Assembly (NCBI GenBank): GCA_951640195.1
Contig: OX621166.1
Span: 2,410,501-2,474,500, forward strand
DNA from: Porpolomopsis calyptriformis
Taxonomy: Eukaryota; Basidiomycota; Agaricomycetes; Agaricales; Hygrophoraceae
Length of the DNA: 64,000 nt
Reading direction: 5' to 3'
A program made the position numbers and the translations under genes. Below are positions 32,663-45,641 of this stretch, in pieces (position 1 is the stretch's first letter; every line of letters begins with the position of its first letter). The notes below the pieces were generated by a model, which did no database searches, had not been told where the DNA came from, and was given only the letters and a program-made list of their open reading frames with translations.

Positions 32663-33347
32663 GCATTATGTTTCCTCCGTGACCGACGTTCACTAAAAGT
32701 TTTTCATTTCCCAGGGAGCGTCCCTAGAATGCAAATAGGCTTTGTTTTTTCTTCAATTTTATACTTTTGGTTGTCAATCCCGATTTTTTTTCTTTCACAC
32801 GTAAGCGTGTGCAACACAGACGACTGGATGCAATCAGTTGCTATGGATGTATAATCCTGTTTTTTGGGGGGTAACATGAACATAACTCTATAATATTCAC
32901 TGGTTGTGGGGGTCCGTGTCCAGAGTCGAGTTGTACACTCTGACCGTGGGGTAGAATTGATGCCTGCTTGGTGAATCTTACGTTCATCTTTGCGGCTTGG
33001 TTGCCTGAAAAAAAAAAAAAAAACCTGGATTCGCCTGATACTAGATTACTTATATACCACTAAAATCCACCTATTTCACTGGAGACCTGCGTGCTCTGCA
33101 ACCAACACTGCAGGTAGCCTAAGTTCTCCACTTTAAGTAAATTGTATAATCATTGCAATCATACAGTTCGAACTTGGTACCAACTGCCTTCATATCGAAT
33201 ACTATATTTACAATCATGCACCAGTCCATGACCTGCATTACCACTTTCCACAGTGAAAGTTACCTACGATGAAACAAAGAACAGTACACTCGAAAAATTC
33301 ACGTACAGGGCAAAAAAAAACTGATATCAAGTTGCCAAATACAAATT
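32663..33347. other. intergenic between convergent genes
   Basis: About 685 bp between two convergent 3' ends. Contains a poly-A run at about 33009-33023 and is AT-rich. No gene or element recognised. Confidence 0.45.
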
Positions 33348-36300
33348 TCACGCTCCGTCCGAGTCAACTAGACCCTTCTTGGATCTATTTGCTTCTTGGA
33401 AATTGAAGGGGGAAATTCCAGGTAGGTCAAGGAACCGCGGTGAGTTAGGGTCGGTTGTTTGAAGATCCCAAGCTCGCACCAGCCCTCCTCCATCTGCCGA
33501 GACAAGCTGTCCACCCCTCAAAAGCGCCACACAGAGAACCCTCTTCTTATGCCCGATGAGTGGACGAGAAACCTTCGCGCCCGTCTCCGCATCCAGGACA
33601 CGAATGATCTCGTTCTCCGCTGAAACGATGTACCTTCCGTCATGGGAGCATGCCAGACATGTAGGGTATCGAAACAAATCCGGGCATATGAAGGGCAAAA
33701 TCGGGAGACCCCGAAACAAATTCGTGAATGCGACTGTACGAGAAGTGCCCATTTCGAAATCCCAGACGCGAAGGGAGTCGTTGCTAGATGATACCACATA
33801 CCGACCATCTGGCGACCAGTCAACACAATTAACACTGTTATTGTGTGTCCCAAATATTCGTGAACCGCCAGTGTCAGTATCCCAAACGAAAACGTGCTTG
33901 TCGTCTGAGCCCGACGCGAGGTGCTGGCCGCTAGGAGCAAATGCGATGGTATTAACAGAAGCGCGATGGCCTTTGAGATCTAGGAAATCAACTGAAGCGG
34001 ATTCCCAGATTCGGATGGTCATATCTGCGGAAGCAGAGGCAAGGCGACTGCCGTCTGGGGCAAATTTAACAGCATTTACCCGCGCAGAATGGCGCCTATG
34101 GGTCGATCCTCCCTTCACCCACGAAGAATGGTGCCCATGGGTCAAACCTCCCTTCACGTTCAACATATGCACAGTCCCGACACCAGAGCCTACCGCAAGT
34201 AGCTTGTCATCGGGCGAGAACGAGATAGCTACCACATCGCCCTCTCCCTCTTCCTCTTCCAGCGCACGTGCCGCGCGAGTCTCTACATCCCAGAGACGTA
34301 CGACCGAATCCGTTGAACCATATGCAATGAGAGTGGCATCTGAAGAGAACGCAATCGAGCTAATTGTGCAGAAGTCTGGAGGACCTGGTATGCCCTGAAC
34401 AAACCGACACTCCTTCAGAGATTGCTGTAGGAGCAATGGGAGGGCTTTTTGTGGTCGAGAAAGCTGGTCCTGAGGACGGAACTTTGGAGTATTAGATGGT
34501 AAAGGTTGGCCCTTGTGTGGAACAGCCGTCTGAGGTACTCCAGTTGGACTGATGGATGTGGCAGTTGCGATAAGATGAGAAATTCTGTCGTATAGGACGG
34601 TGCTCGTGGGTCGCTGCTGAACGGATTTCACCCAACATGCTTCTGCGAGCTCCCAAACCTTGTCCGACATGCCCAACTTGTCACTGTCATCTGGGCGTTC
34701 AGGACGAATATCATTGCGAGCGACTAGTTCGATGAAGTTCCAATGATCAATGTGCCCTAAAGGAACTTGGTCTGTGTAGAGCTAAGCCAGAGGGTTAAAT
34801 TGGCATGCTGGCACAGAGTAGGCGGCCTCATTCTCACCTCAAACATTGTCATGCCAAATGAGTAGATATCACTGGGCTTGCCGAGCAATCCACCCAGTAA
34901 CCGTTCAGGAGCCATCCAATTGCGGCTTCCGATTACAAGGCTTTCGTCAGGTCTTAATGTACGACTTGTGGTGTCCACCAAGATTTTTGATAAACCAAAG
35001 TCGCATAGCACAGCCCGTATACTATCATCAATCAAAATATTTCTCTGTTTTCAAGGAGTCAGCCCAACTCCAGCGAAAACACTGGAAGATTCCTTACAGC
35101 TTTCAGGTCACCATGAATGATATTCTTGGAGTGAAGGTAGTCTAGACCCGAAGCGACATCGTAAAACTGGTGAAAAAAGGGTTTAGACTTCATCATTAGC
35201 ACAGCCGAGGACAGGCGCACTAGTTGTAGACGATCAGTATGTGGGTTGTTTTGGACATATTCTCGAGCGTTCCCATGTTTCATGAGGGGCATGACAATGA
35301 AAGGAGTATCATCCAGCACATTGGCGCCCAAGAATTCTTACGCAGTATTTCAGATCCAAATCTGTGACCTCAAATATGCACTTACCAAGGACGCGAGGAT
35401 GGCGAAGTTTCGTCCATATCTGAAGAAGGTAAGTTGGGTGTTCCAAGTCGATTGCGGACTTACTTCAATCTCTTGACGGATTGACTGGTAAAGCGATAAG
35501 AACTCACACAGAGGCGACGGAAATTCGCGCTCACCTGTGAGCTTGGGATAACACCTGCGTCCGTTTTGAGAACCTTGAGGGCGACAGGAGTTTGGCCCCA
35601 GAGTCCTTTGGACACGCGCCCACTAGAAAGTGCGAAAGAATTACATCAGAACTGACAAAGGAAAAAGGCGCGTACGCACAAACCACCTGATCCTATCTGC
35701 TCCAGAAACTCAACTTCAAAAGATGTAATCATCCACCCCTCTACCGTAACCTGACGTTGGCCTGAAGCGGACAGGTGCAGTAATGTGTGCGAGAAGAACT
35801 GCCGTTCTCGCTCAGTGCCGGTTTGCTGGTTGAGCCTTTTTTGGAGTGAAACCATGATCGCCTGATGGCTATCTGCTGGGTTATCTTTGAAGAACGATCA
35901 GTGATGTTTTAAGAATAATGAAAGCACCGGACCCACTCAATTCTCGATCAAGCTGAATCCGATCCGCCTCAAGGTCGTCGAGGCGCTTATTCAACAATCT
36001 CTCATCCTCCTTCCGTGCTTCTTCATTATCAGTTTGCCATGTGAAAACATTGAGAAGTACGGGCATCTGGAACGGACTCGTTAGCGTGATCAAAAACGCA
36101 ACCGATTAAAAACACTCACCTGGAAGGCGATGCTGACTTTCTTGATTCGGACATGATACCCGTCAATCTGTGCAATTCGAATGTCCCTCGTGAGGAGAAG
36201 CTTGATAAGAGGAACAAATATCTGCTTATTGCAGAACGCAGCAATCTCCTGTAGTAAACTAGAGAGAAATCAGCTTCTGCTCGATAAACTACTGTTAAAA

Positions 36301-36607
36301 AACCCCACCTTTTCAGATCATTCAACGCCTCTGATATCCTGATTTCCAGCAACAACCCTTCCCGATACTGCCGATCAAGAGCTTGAAGCAGCTGCGCAAG
36401 AGCATATGCCAGAGACTTTAATTGTTCTTCGCTCGCTTGAGCCTGCTGAACCGATTTCCAGATGAATCGGAAAGACGTAAACAGATCAGAGAGGTAAGAC
36501 AGAGGAACAACGGCTAGGCAATGGTTGATAGTGTTCATTGCTGGTCCGCGCAGGAGCGCTTGCTCAGATCTATGGCTAGACTGGTGACTGTTCATGCTGA
36601 GCATCAA
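33348..36607 (-). CDS. helical-domain / TKL kinase / WD40 protein, frameshifted at VALK
   Basis: Multi-domain signalling protein. The N-terminus (exons near 36607-35880) is predicted all-helical (SEEQLKSLAYALAQLLQALD, then an RLDDLEADRIQLDREL coil), reminiscent of fungal HeLo/MLKL-type bundles. Kinase motifs: glycine loop IGSGGFGRVSKG across a splice, HGDLKA..N with the catalytic Asp at 35107-35109, DFG at 34994-35002, APERLL. The C-terminal half (34676-33348) holds WD40 blades (FSPDDKLLAVGSG, FAPDGSRLASASADMTIRIW, WSPDGRYVVSSSNDSLRVW). At about 35577-35582, a run of four G (minus strand CCCC) where three are expected shifts the frame inside VALK, the catalytic-lysine motif; the shifted frame soon meets a stop. 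Everything else reads correctly. Either a recent null allele or a homopolymer error. Confidence 0.75.
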
Positions 36608-36886
36608 CTCAAGTTGCGCTTCCGGTCAATCTGAGTTTAAATCAGCCTATGTGATCGGTCTTCCTAATTATGCAAACGGTCACCAGCTGACTGCAGTCCA
36701 ATCGTTCCCAGGTATTGTCTAATACCCTCATCAGCGAAACAGAACTTGATTTACAGTCGCTTTGTCTAACAAATCTATTTCATGTAGAATACATTCATGT
36801 GTACCTAACCATTGTACGGCTGTATCGAGAATGCGTCGGGAAAAATTAGGGTGGGGAAAATAACAAACACTGATCCTTCCGAGCAC

Positions 36887-39046
36887 CTAGGAAATAACAG
36901 GCCCAGCCAGCCTGACATCCTCAGCAACATCTTTCTCATAAAGCGCGAACGCCTTCTGGAACATCCCAGCCAGCTTCCTTACTTCCCTTTCAAATGCTTC
37001 CTTGTTGGGCCATGCCATCCGTGGGTTCAACAACTCCCGAGGCACTCCTTCCAACGATGTCGGTATCGAAAGCCCAAACGTCCCAAACGTCTCGTACGAA
37101 GCGCGTGCAAGCTCGCCAGAATGAACCGCATCGACTATCCGTCGCGTGTATTTCAGCGCACATCGCTTCCCTGTGCCGTATTTACCACCTGTCCAGCCTG
37201 TGTTGATCAACCAGCAGTCGACGTTGTGTTTCGACATTCGCTCTGCGAGCATCTCCGCATAGCGCCCCGGCTGTACACAAATGATTTAGATAAAGATGGT
37301 GTGGTGGTGGTGAAATGACTCACGTGGAGGATGATGAAGGGAGCACTATAACATGTAGAAAAGGTCGGTATAGGCTCCAACACGCCATCCTCCGTCCCAG
37401 GCGTTTTCCTACAAAAGATATTGGTACTCCAATCTTGCCAAGAAACATTCTCCAAGCAAGACTTACGAAGTATAGCCAGCGAGGAAATGGTAGCTAGCCT
37501 GCTGAGGCGTAAGCTTGCTCACAGGTGGGAGCACGCCAAACGCATCGCAAGTGAGCATAATGATATTGCTCGGTTGACGATCGACCATACACGGAATCTG
37601 GGCATTCGGGATGTACTCGATCGGGTACGCACAGCGGGTGTTCTCGGTGATGCCAAGGTCGTCATAATCAGGTACGCGCGATATCGGGTTGTATACTACG
37701 TTCTCGAGAATGCTCCCAAAGCGCACGGCGTTGAAGATCTCTGGCTCTTTCTCTGCGGAGAGGTTGATGCATTTGGCGTAGCAACCGCCTTCGATGTTGA
37801 ACACGCCGCTGTCGGACCACACATGTTCATCGTCTCCGATAAGCAGCCGGCGGGGATCCGCGGACAGCGTTGTCTTTCCTGTCCCAGAGAGTCCGAAGAA
37901 GAGTGTCACGTCACCTTTCTCCATCCCGACATTAGCAGAAGAGTGCAATGAGAGCTGGCCGAATTTGACGGGTTGAAGATAATGCTGGGAAAGCAAGGTT
38001 TGAATGATGGAAGTGACAATGGCAATAACGTGTAACACACCATGACAGAGAACACACCCTTCTTCATCTCGCCAGCGTACTCAGTACCGAGAATGACCAT
38101 TTCCATACGTTTGAAGTTTATCTCCACCGAGGTTGTCGAGCTCATGCCTTTGGTGAAACGGTTGGCGGGAAACTGACCGGCGTTGTAGATGATGAAATCA
38201 GGCTCGCCAAAGGCAGCCAAATCCTCTTCGGTTGGGCGGATGAGCATGTTGTTCTGTACACAGGGGTGACGGGATGGGTGTATTGCCATTTCCGGTTAAG
38301 GCTAATGACGTACCATAAAGAGAGCGTGGTAGGCCCGCGCGCAGATGACCCGCACCTTGATGCGGTATTTGGGATCCCACTGGAGTTGTGGTAAGGAGCC
38401 GATTGAGACGTGGAAGGAAAGGAAGGTGCTCACGCCGGCGTAACCGTCAAAGACGTACACGTTGTCGCGGGTATTGAGATAATCAATAGCACGCTCACGG
38501 TTGATTTCAAAGGTGTCTGGCGGAAGGAGATGTGTGGGGGGAGAGGAATCAGATGAAAAGAAGGGGACTGACGTTCGTCCATTTTGATGTTGACGGAACC
38601 CCACCAAATGTCACCTTTGCTAGTGTCTTCATACACGATTCGCTTGTCCTTTGGGCTGCGACCGGTTTTCTTTCCGGAAAAGTTGATGAGAGCACCGGAA
38701 GAAGATATGATGGCCCCCTCGTTTTTGATGGCATCTTCGTAGAGCAAGGCAACAGGAGCGTTGCGCTTGAGATGGATCTTGTCCATGTCGAAGCCAGCTT
38801 GAGAAAAATACTCGAGGTCGCGGCCGATCACTTGATGGAGAGAGGTGGTGAGACATGGAGGAGGGGGAAACGTCGAAATTTTTACGTACGGGTGCCGAAC
38901 TGCTCTGTGTCGTAAGCCTGGGCATAATGCTTGTGTAGGATGTGTGGGGTAACATAGGGAGTCTGGTGTGGGATAACCATCTGGCTCGTTGTGGCCGCCG
39001 TCGTTGCTGCTGATGGAGGGAGCTGGAGAGAGAAAGTGATTGGCAT
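36887..39046 (-). CDS. PCK1: phosphoenolpyruvate carboxykinase (ATP)
   Basis: First committed step of gluconeogenesis: oxaloacetate + ATP to phosphoenolpyruvate + CO2 + ADP, cytosolic. Start at 39046 ([16 protein letters not shown]), leading to [20 protein letters not shown]. Key motifs across the exons: [20 protein letters not shown] (substrate region), [12 protein letters not shown], the P-loop [16 protein letters not shown] and the metal/nucleotide motif [20 protein letters not shown], then [14 protein letters not shown] near the C-terminus; ends AGPVIS at 36887. Several 50-90 bp introns. All active-site motifs are present. It is divergent from the GNAT gene with a 730-bp intergenic space; carbon-source control is expected but no element is claimed. 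Confidence 0.93.
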
Positions 39047-39780
39047 ATGTGGAAAGGAGAGAGTCGGGATATGATTATTTTTTTTTTTTTTTGGAAAAAA
39101 ACATTTAATTACAAGATCCGGGTAAAATTAAATTAAAAAGAAATGGGATCACGCACTTTGGAGAGAGGATGGGAGGGAGTGAACCGCTGTCGGAAGGTCA
39201 AGGTCGAGGAGGTCGATGAGAACGAATGAAAGACGAATTTATGAAGTCTCGTCCGTTTTATATTCGTATTCCAGACACCCTGATGCATTCCACGATCGCC
39301 CGAGCACTTTACAAAATCTCAATCCTAGACGCATGGAATAAAAAAAAAGACAAGGAAAAAGAAAAAAAAAAAGGAAGGAAATCAAAAGGTAACAAAAACA
39401 TCAATGCCGACGAGCGCTCCAGATACGTTTATCATGCGCTTGTCCCCAAAACGCTCATAAAACTCTTACCGGTTTTCCCCGAATAGATGGACTCCCGCCC
39501 AGTCCGTTTCGCAAGGTCCGAAACCGTATTTCTTCAGAGTTCGACCACCCAAACGCACTTGATTTAACGGAGGGATCAGCCAGTAGCTGAGAAGTTCGTT
39601 TATCAATCAATCATCGTTGATATACCCGACTTTTCCTCTTCCCCTCAATCACGTTCCAATTGGCACGGCTCCCTTTTTGTCACCCGTCTCCACGTGACAC
39701 TTTTCGTCATGATCGAGCTCAATCTTATTTAAACCTTTCTCCTCCTACCCCACACTCAGTTCCCTGCTTCGTTTTCCATC
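39047..39780. other. divergent promoter region PCK1/GNAT
   Basis: Contains homopolymer runs (T-rich at about 39073-39091, A-rich at about 39340-39372) and two TATA-like elements. One (plus strand CTTATTTAAACC) is about 55 bp before the GNAT start. The other (minus strand ATATAAAA, about 39253-39260) is about 210 bp before the PCK1 start. No gene seen. Confidence 0.45.
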
Positions 39781-40557
39781 ATGCCTTCAATCGCATCTGC
39801 ATCCAAACCTATACCCAAACATGACTTTGAAATTCGTCCAATGACCTCCTCAGATATCCCAAAAATCCGCCAACTACACGTAAGTACCCCTCGCTTTCAC
39901 CCCAAACCATCCAAACCAATCCGCCATCCACAGTCATCCCTCCTCCCAGTGAACTACCCCCTCTCCTTCTTCCTCCAACTCCTCCTACACCCCTCCCGTG
40001 TCTGTCTCCTCGCCCACCACCGCAGATCCCCCAACAACCCAATCGCCTTCATCTCCGCCTCAATATCCCCCCCAACAACACCACCCACCCCCCGCTCCCG
40101 CCCCGCCAGACGCCCAAGCCTAAAAGCAGCCCTCACCACGCCCACTGGCGCAGGCGCCGATCCCGGCTGCACACCACCCTCCGTCCCCTCCCTCGAAATC
40201 GTATGCGACGAGCACCGCGTGCACATCCTCACCCTCGGCATCCTCCCGCAGTACCAGCGCGTGGGAATCGCCAGGCAACTCGTCGTCGAAGCCGTCCGCA
40301 CCCTCCGCGACACCCTCCCCAACCCTCCCTCCACCCTCTCCACAACATCACTCTCTTCCACAGACTCAAAAGCCACATACTCTTACCGCCAACAACAACC
40401 CCGTCCAAACGGCATGCTCGTCACCGCACACATCAGCACCGCCAACCTCACCTCCCAAAAGCTTTACAGCATCCTCGGTATGGAACCTGACAACGATGTC
40501 ATCCGAGACTTGTACAACGTCCTTCGCAATTCTCACCTCCTCGTCGGGAGAGTGTAA
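39781..40557 (+). CDS. GNAT-family N-acetyltransferase (NAA50/60-like)
   Basis: Two exons (39781-39879, 39934-40557) give an exact 240-residue frame. The N-terminus reads EIRPMTSSDIPKIRQLH joined across the intron to SSLLPVNYPLSFFLQLLLHP; the LPV-x-YP-x-x-F motif is typical of the NAA50/NAA60 branch that acetylates protein N-termini. The acetyl-CoA binding motif A is VHILTLGILPQYQRVGIARQ (Q/RxxGxA). A low-complexity Pro/Ser/Thr insertion sits between the first strands and motif A, and a second before the last strand (LTSQKLYSILGME). Cytosolic or membrane-associated. The branch assignment is less sure than the GNAT fold. Confidence 0.8.
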   Translation: MPSIASASKPIPKHDFEIRPMTSSDIPKIRQLHVSTPRFHPKPSKPIRHPQSSLLPVNYPLSFFLQLLLHPSRVCLLAHHRRSPNNPIAFISASISPPTTPPTPRSRPARRPSLKAALTTPTGAGADPGCTPPSVPSLEIVCDEHRVHILTLGILPQYQRVGIARQLVVEAVRTLRDTLPNPPSTLSTTSLSSTDSKATYSYRQQQPRPNGMLVTAHISTANLTSQKLYSILGMEPDNDVIRDLYNVLRNSHLLVGRV

Positions 40558-40724
40558 TTCTGTTCTCGTAAAGTACATGTCATAAATACCATCCACCCGT
40601 AGCATCCAGAAAAGCATCGAGGGGAGCTACACCCCCTATCTATAACAGAAAGTAGCTTATGGAATTATCCCCTCAGCCATGTTTTCTCAGTCACAATCAT
40701 CATCATCATCATCCATCATCACCA

Positions 40725-43700
40725 TCATGCATTCAACTGTTTTACCACTTTCAAATGCAATGTCCTTCCAACAGCTCTCACCGTGCTCAAGCCACATATC
40801 ACCCCAACGTCGATGGGCACAATGATTCCACTCTTCACTCTCCCACTCCCCACTCCTAAAACTTCCGAAACGGCTTCCATCACGATCTCTCGGAACCGCG
40901 GGATAGGCTGCAGCCTCAACGTGTCACCATCCTCGCTCACGTGTCGGGGCGTGGCCTGCACCGGTGTCTGTTGCCCTTGCCCAGGAACGGACTTGGACCC
41001 TTGGCGTTTCTTCGGTTGTGACGATGACGACGACCTAGTACCACTCCCAGTTGACGTCGCAATCGCATTCCACGTGTCTGCGGAACGGAACAACGAGTGT
41101 GACCCGTCCAGGACCGCCACGCGCTGGCCATTTAGCAGTCGGAAGTCTAGAGCATGCCTAGGTACCCGTGAAGTAACGGAACGGACCATAAAAAAAAATG
41201 AAAAGAAAAGAATCAGCACACCTCCACTTGGAACGGAAACTTAAATCAAAACCAAAAAAAACAGGGACGAAAGAAATCAAGAGCAAAACAAATTTCAACT
41301 TTCTCACCTCAAATCCCCATACAGCAACCTATACCATCCAGCCGCTTTCGCGAATGTATCAACCATCCCAACCCCAGCCGCGTCTCCCGCTTGCCTAATC
41401 TCTTCCAGCTCAATCACAACCGGTAAACTGTCCCGTAAGATCTCCACAAGCCGATGCAGCGACGGCGCCAGTCGTCCGTGGCCGTGCCTCAGCAGCGTCC
41501 GTAGGAATGGCTCTGCGTCGTTGTGCGGGTTGAACCGGTCCCAGTCCCCGTCTATCCCATCTTTATCCCTATCGTTGTTTTTAGATTTTCCCTTGTCCTT
41601 ATCGTCACCTTGAGCCTGGGTTTTATTTTGAAACGAACAGTCGAGCTCCAGCGGCGTGCGCGAAAACCGAAGATCAAAAGAGCCACCCGTCGGCGATAAT
41701 TGGTCGGTGCACGTTATAGACACCGTATAATCCTAAAAACAGTCTCACAATGTTATTACCCTCAAACAAAAAGTCTTGGAACGTACGGCCGCGTATGCAA
41801 ATTCGATGGTCTGCAAATCGAAAGACAGTAGTCGCACATCACTCCACTTCTCTTTGGCCATTTGCGCGACTGAAGCAGATTCGATGGCACAGTTAGCGAG
41901 AGGTTGATCATGTAAAGAGAAAGCATCCACCTTCTCGTGCAATGACCACCATCTTCGACACCCGTGCCCACTCCTCCAAGAACTCATCCACACACTTGTC
42001 TACCTCTTCTGATAAGAACGACACCACAGCCTCCGTCGTGTCGTATATTATCCGCTTCGATGGCCGTATAATCGTACTCATGTCCGTTGTCCTGCCCATC
42101 GGTTGCTGCACGTACTTGAGCTTCACGCATGTCACAACCTACGATAGAACGTCCATTTAACATCGCGGATCCATTTCCCCAGTCGCAATAACTCGCAACA
42201 CACCTGCGCCTTTTTATCCGACCACCAGTTCAGAGGGATGACTCGGATGTTTGACATGGCAGCTTCGGCAGCCGGCGCGCCAGACAGGATGTGCGACGCT
42301 TGCACGCACAGTGCAGGGACGGCGTGTACGAGTGAAGATTGGAGATGCGCAAGCTCGGGCGCAACGGACTTCCCACCTAGGGGACTGACATGTGTGTATT
42401 GGATCCCACGCAACTTCAGCTGTCGCTCCACTTTCGTGTATGCCACTCGTGCGCTGTGAGACGCAGGGAATATGATCAGGTTTGACACGACACGAGAGGG
42501 AACGTCAAGCTTACCAACAATATGCGTACAATTCTCGCAAAACTTGCGTCTCGAGATTGAAGCTATCACGATGATTTAATCAGCAATCTGTCTCCATAAA
42601 AACGGAACCGCAACATACGCGTTCGAGCGAGCGGCTCCTACCGCCCCATCATTCCCATCCGATTTCCCCTTCTCGGCAAACGATTCAAGACGAGCTGTTT
42701 CAGTCGTGTCAACACCGCCTCTATGTATGCGCCGTAGGTCGAGCCAAGCGATATCCTCCATCATCATGCTCTGATATTTTGTATCAGGTAACACTTTCAC
42801 GGATATCAATGCATATCGAAATTCGTCGTCGGTGACCACAACAACAAGGTAGTATTCTGGAAAGCTGGAGAGCTGGATATATAGCATTCCGCGTGCCGTT
42901 GGGCCTAGTTTCATCAGTTCTGTCCAAGGAATGGATAAGCCCTAAGCACTGGGTATAGAGGTCAGACATACGCTCTTGGGAAAAGTTGCGATGCCGATGG
43001 CTCCGTAAGCCAAGGTAATCAGCCTTTTGCTGAGCGAGATCTATGATAGTCTAGAGGGATCCATTAGACGAAGATCCGTTGTTACTCAAAGAAGCGGTGA
43101 CGTACGTGGAGTCGCAATCTGATCAATGCATCCAGCAACATCATAGGGTTTTCATTAAGTTTATCAGATATCGCTGTAAACCGTGGACCATGGCCAGCAG
43201 CTCCAAAATCACCTGTATCGCGCAGATTTACGCGTCCTGTCCTCGGTTCGATACTGACCACCACCACTTCGTCTGCACACAGATGCGCATGTAGTACAGG
43301 CGTACTTTCTGCAAGATCGTGAGTTGAACGTGCATGGACAAGACGAAGATTATTGCAGACCATCTAAAACAAGTGTAACTTCTCCAGGTGTAGAAAAGAC
43401 TGTTTTCTTTACACCCTGTTGGAGCCGATGTTGATAAACCGTTAGTATACCTTTGATGTGCCTCGCAATGACTTTGCGCAACATCGATTCGAAATCAAGG
43501 TCGTCTTCATTCTATAGTTTTAGCCACCTCGAATCAGCTTACTGGGAGTACATGCGGTAGCCCCCCAATGCTTACCACGAACAATTCGGCAGAGGCTAGG
43601 GTAGCTTCTTCTGCGGGGATAACCACGCCTAGAGCGTTTTTCGCTGGTTCCCATTTCACTTGAAACTTTAATCCCTCAACTTCGTCGGAGGGTGTCTTAT

Positions 43701-45476
43701 TCCCTATTTTTGACTTTTGCTGCAGGTCTGCTAGGGTCCTTGCAATTGGGGACCGTGCAGGTCCGCCACCAGCTTGAACTGGTGCGTGGGTTGGGATCAC
43801 AGATATTGTAAGGGTTCCACCCAAGGCGGGCAGTTTAAATCGATTTAGTGGGGGTGCTGGCCGTCCTGGGACGACTGGGGGAGGTTGGCGGCTGCAACCC
43901 AGACCTCGGCGTTAGCTGGCAGGAAAGCCACTACAGCAGAAGAGACGAACATCCAGTAAGAAGCAGTTAGTGTCTTGCGGTTGTTAGTCATTTCAATTTT
44001 CAAGTGTTCCGCCCACCCAAGGGTGCGCATTCGTTGAGCCTGAAAGATACGTTTTCCATTCCAAGTTTGGGAGGAGAGAGATGCAACTTACTTGATACCA
44101 CAAAATCTCCAATTGATATGACAGACACATGATTTCTGATGAAACTTAGTCCGCACTCGATGCTCACGGCGCAGTAGACGTACGGAGAAAATTGAACAAC
44201 CGAATCAGAGGCGTGTCTACCACGCCATCGGGTAACTGAGGTCGTGGGGGTATATTGACACCTGGAGGAGGTACTTCGTCTGGAGGGAGGGGAAGGTAGA
44301 ATGCCAAGCGAGCGTCTGCTTCATCTACGATGTGACGCTTCATGATTCCCGTTGGCTCTCGAGGAAACTCTGATCGAAACAGAAAGAATAATGAATCACG
44401 GTCGGTAGTTGGCGAATACAGCTTACCTTGCATGCCAGTACGATCTCCTCCAACGGTTATGAGAAATTCTACATTAACAAAGAACCATCCGTCGTCCTTT
44501 TGTGCACCTCTGAGGCATAAAGATGCTTCGAACAATTTTGGCACAGTAAAATGAACACGACCACCGGCTGTGCAGGTGGGGTCAACCTTGATGAATGGAG
44601 TACAGAGTTGGGTCAATACCAATGCGATATCGAGACATTTCAACCGGGACAATCTCTGACATGCAGAGTCGGTAACGCATGAGATCTTCTGTGTCTGTCA
44701 ATGTCTTGATGACCTCTGCATTGGTCAAGGGGGTTGGAGGGATAACCAATTTCTTGTGATATAATTGAGCTCTAACAACGAGGAGAAGAAGAAAAAGACT
44801 CAGACCTTGATACATGAAGGTAACCTCCGATAAGAACCTGTGGTCAAGACGTCCAGGGACGTAAGCAAGTCGTGGTTGCGCAGTCTACATCGTTCGCGTG
44901 AAGCAGGCGCCCCCCTTAATAGTCGCTACATACCTGGCAGGATCCAGGGATTGTTTTGCATAAACGAGTGCCAACCTTGCGTCCTCGAATTGTTGATTTT
45001 GATTCATTAGAAAGGCCGTAATGTTCTACACGGATCCATATTAGCCGACGAAGATATATGTTATGAGTGGCATGGCTACGCACCATGCATTTCTGGACCG
45101 TCTCGGCGTCTCGCGCCCACTTCATCACTGCATACAACTTGACGACTTGTTTCTTCGTTTTTACTACCCAATCCGCCGAAATGCGTTTCCGGGCGCTATC
45201 TGACATGTTTGGCATGCTGTATGAATACCCGTTCTTGAGTGCCAGAATGCTTTCTGCGAAGATGGATGCTCACGTTTCTGCCAACTCGGAAAGCTCCGCA
45301 TATATCGCCTGAACGACTCTGGAGAGTACATCGCCCAACGGCACCTGGCCATCATAGACCATAGGAAGTTCGCGCTCCAATTCCTCCACGGTGGGTTCAT
45401 GATAACCATTGGTATGATCCCCGTTCACCATGATGGATGTTAACATGTCCTGTTGGGTTGAAGTGGAAGCATCCAT
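40725..45476 (-). CDS. MED14: Mediator complex subunit 14
   Basis: Scaffold subunit linking Mediator head, middle and tail modules (yeast Rgr1). Many exons. The N-terminal MED14 domain is clear: ELERELPMVYDGQVPLGDVL, SRVVQAIYAELSELAE, then MSDSARKR, DWVVKTKKQVVKLYAVMKWA and VPVEMSRYRI. It continues with FEASLCLRGAQKDDGWFFVN, ITVGGDRTGMQ, PTGIMKRHIVDEADARLAFY and LPDGVVDTPLIRLFNFLR. The C-terminal exons (42569-40725) are less conserved; the final one includes HALDFRLLNGQRVAVLDGSH. I chose the start at 45476 (MDASTSTQQD) as the first Met before the domain. It is divergent from the SCYL1-like gene with about 165 bp between starts, so both probably share a promoter. Confidence 0.88.
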
Positions 45477-45641
45477 CCCAATGTGCGAGCAGGTTAGCGA
45501 CGAAACATTGATCTTTTAGTGGCGGTTTTGGTTAGGGTGGGGAATGATTTGTCCAAGTTGTGCAGCATTCCAAATTCGGACAACGCCGTGCCTTGAACCT
45601 CGATCATCAACCTTTTGACCTTGGAATGAGCGATCTCTGTC

